NCBI GenBank assembly: GCA_022605955.1
Contig: JAKCOZ010000005.1
Coordinates: forward strand, 56,610,750-56,674,749
Direction: 5' to 3'
Length of the DNA: 64,000 nucleotides
Origin: Rallus limicola
Lineage: Eukaryota; Chordata; Aves; Gruiformes; Rallidae
Shown here: piece after piece, positions 62,770-64,000 of the stretch
Layout: the number at the start of each line of letters is the position of its first letter
Position numbering within the stretch: the first letter of the stretch is position 1
The notes under the pieces: model-generated
Databases searched by the model: none
What the model saw: only the letters and a program-made list of their open reading frames with translations
Told to the model about the DNA's origin: nothing
Program-made: the position numbers and the translations under genes

Positions 62770-64000
62770 GTGAGTGGGTGTTTTAGAGCCTCAGAAGCTG
62801 TTAGGTGAGAGGGGTGCTGCTCTGGGGGAGGGGGTTAAATTGGCAGTTGGCTTTTCAAATGGCAGGTTTTCACAGGAGCGCTGCCTAAAGCGTGTCCCAC
62901 CCGGCTGCCTTCATGTCATGGAGGTTTTTCCTCCTCCTCCTCTCCTTTCCACTCTCTGTGGAGATGTAGCAGGGATCCAGCAGAGCTCACCCTGCCTGCT
63001 GGGAGACTTGAGTGTGAGCCTTCAAAAAAAGAAGAAAAATGAAAATGAAACTTTGTTTACCGCAGCCAGGTACATGTTTAACACGTAGCCACTTCCTCTG
63101 GTCTCTCAGCACCCTCTCAAAGGCAGCTAAAGAAAAATCAAACCACAGAACTGGTGCTCAGGATTTATCCCAACCAGTGTCATGAACCTACTGGACTTCA
63201 GCCCTCCTGAAATCTGTTGGGTTTGCAGTACAGCTCAGACTTCCCCGTGCGTAACGAAAAGCAGCAGCAGTCCCTCCCTAGGCTCTGGGCACTTACCCAC
63301 CCGTTATTTTGGGGTGTACAAACTGTTTGTGATGCTTTTCAGCACAGCACAACCACAGAGTCACAGGGTTGGGAAAGACCTTTAAGCCATCAGGTCCAAC
63401 CATCCCTGTCCTGTGCTAAACCAGATCCCTGAGCACCTCATCTCCCCTCTGTTCAACACCCCCAGGGCTGGGGACTCAGCCCCCTCCCTGGGCAGCCTGG
63501 GCCAGGCCCTGACAACTCTGCCAGGGAAGAACTTTGCCCTCTCAGCTGAGTTCTTCCCCACATTGGGGGGGAACTCCCTGTGCTCCAACTTGAGCCCATC
63601 GCCCCTTGTCCTGTCCCCACCCTTCAGCTATTGATCCCCATTGATCAGATCCCCTCTCAGGCTTCTTCTCTCCAGGCTGAACAGCCCCAGCTCCCTCAGC
63701 CTTTCCTCACAGGGGAGATGCTCCAGGACTTTATTCGCCTCTGTAACCCTCTGCTGGACTCTCTCCAGGAGATCCCTGTCCTTTTGATCCCAGGGAGCCC
63801 AGAACTGGATACAACACTCCAGAAACTGGATACAACACTCCAGAATACTCCAGATTTGTATCTCTCCAGCTCCCTGTTTTCACATGTCTAGCTGGGACTC
63901 CACAGCAGCAAGATCCTCAGCCATCTGCTCTGTCAGAACCAAGCCTGACAAGTTCAAAAGCTCTTTGGTACCAATATCTAGGGGTTAGATTTCCATATCT
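62770..64000 (+). other. FERMT2: FERMT2 intron 13, cut by the window edge
   Basis: Donor GTGAGTG, no acceptor seen. It contains the mosaic CR1 at 63353-63890. The stretch 62770-63350 shows nothing recognisable. The terminal exon (from TVEFADEV to TSGWV in the family), the stop codon and the polyadenylation site lie outside. Confidence 0.85.
63353..63890 (-). mobile_element. Mosaic CR1 LINE (A 3' end joined to B body)
   Basis: 63353-63550 is the complement of the subfamily A 3' end, with GGGCTGGGGACTCAGCCCCC and CCAGGGAAGAACTTTGCCCT. From about 63551 the sequence switches to subfamily B/C (TTCTTCCCCACATTGGGGGG, TGTGCTCCAACTTGAGCCC) and continues into the ORF2 tail. Near 63805 a small tandem duplication (AACTGGATACAACACTCCAG) occurs twice. 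No B-type 3' end lies at <63353, so this is not a simple nested insertion. Confidence 0.85.

Noticed and set aside
63228..63432. Possible terminal FERMT2 exon after TTTGCAG at 63227
   Set aside because: The frame that follows (YSSDFPVRNEKQQQ...) has no likeness to the kindlin C terminus and runs into a CR1. The true last exon should start near TVEFADEV and is beyond the window.

Overview
The window reads as bird nuclear DNA. It contains many CR1 LINE fragments that end in the avian-type short direct repeats (ATTCTGTG and ATTCTATG variants), abundant micro- and minisatellites, a CpG-rich promoter and long introns. I found no prokaryotic or organellar features, and no tRNA, rRNA or CRISPR array.

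One gene explains all recognisable host coding sequence: FERMT2 (kindlin-2) on the plus strand. It starts at 4884 and runs off the right edge. I place 13 constitutive coding exons between 4884 and 62769. They sum to 1,869 nt (623 codons) in one unbroken frame, and every intron follows the GT-AG rule. Functional residues fall on the numbers I recall for mammalian kindlin-2: G42/L46 (paxillin contact), L353/L357 (ILK contact), K390 (PH domain) and Q614/W615 (integrin tail contact). The last coding exon, about 57 residues completing F3, is not in the window. Two extra in-frame microexons are visible: 33 nt (46365-46397, 11 residues in the F1 loop) and 21 nt (60054-60074, 7 residues PGYVRDL before the C-terminal half of F2).

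Layout: 1-3700 is upstream sequence with no gene that I can see. About 4120-5060 is a CpG island carrying a perfect CArG box (CCATAAAAGG, 4522-4531) and the first coding exon. Intron 1 (20.8 kb) and intron 2 (16.3 kb) carry most of the repeats: CR1 copies, a 24-nt polypyrimidine minisatellite, TA/TG microsatellites and a 1.1 kb polypurine satellite. From 42.4 kb onward the exons are closer together (introns of 0.2-3.8 kb), and CR1 insertions often lie within 40-200 bp of exons.

At least 28 CR1 copies are visible, from several subfamilies. One subfamily (called A here) has five or six copies that look nearly identical by eye, suggesting fairly recent activity in this lineage. One A copy is nested in an older CR1, and one element is a mosaic of two subfamilies. 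The most interesting non-standard signals are possible splicing elements near exons: the 33-nt microexon, a (GT)13 tract 25 nt before the acceptor of the exon carrying the integrin-binding Q-W pair, a five-tract G-quadruplex motif 18 nt downstream of the donor of the preceding exon, and a hairpin-forming minisatellite about 350 bp upstream of the 21-nt microexon.
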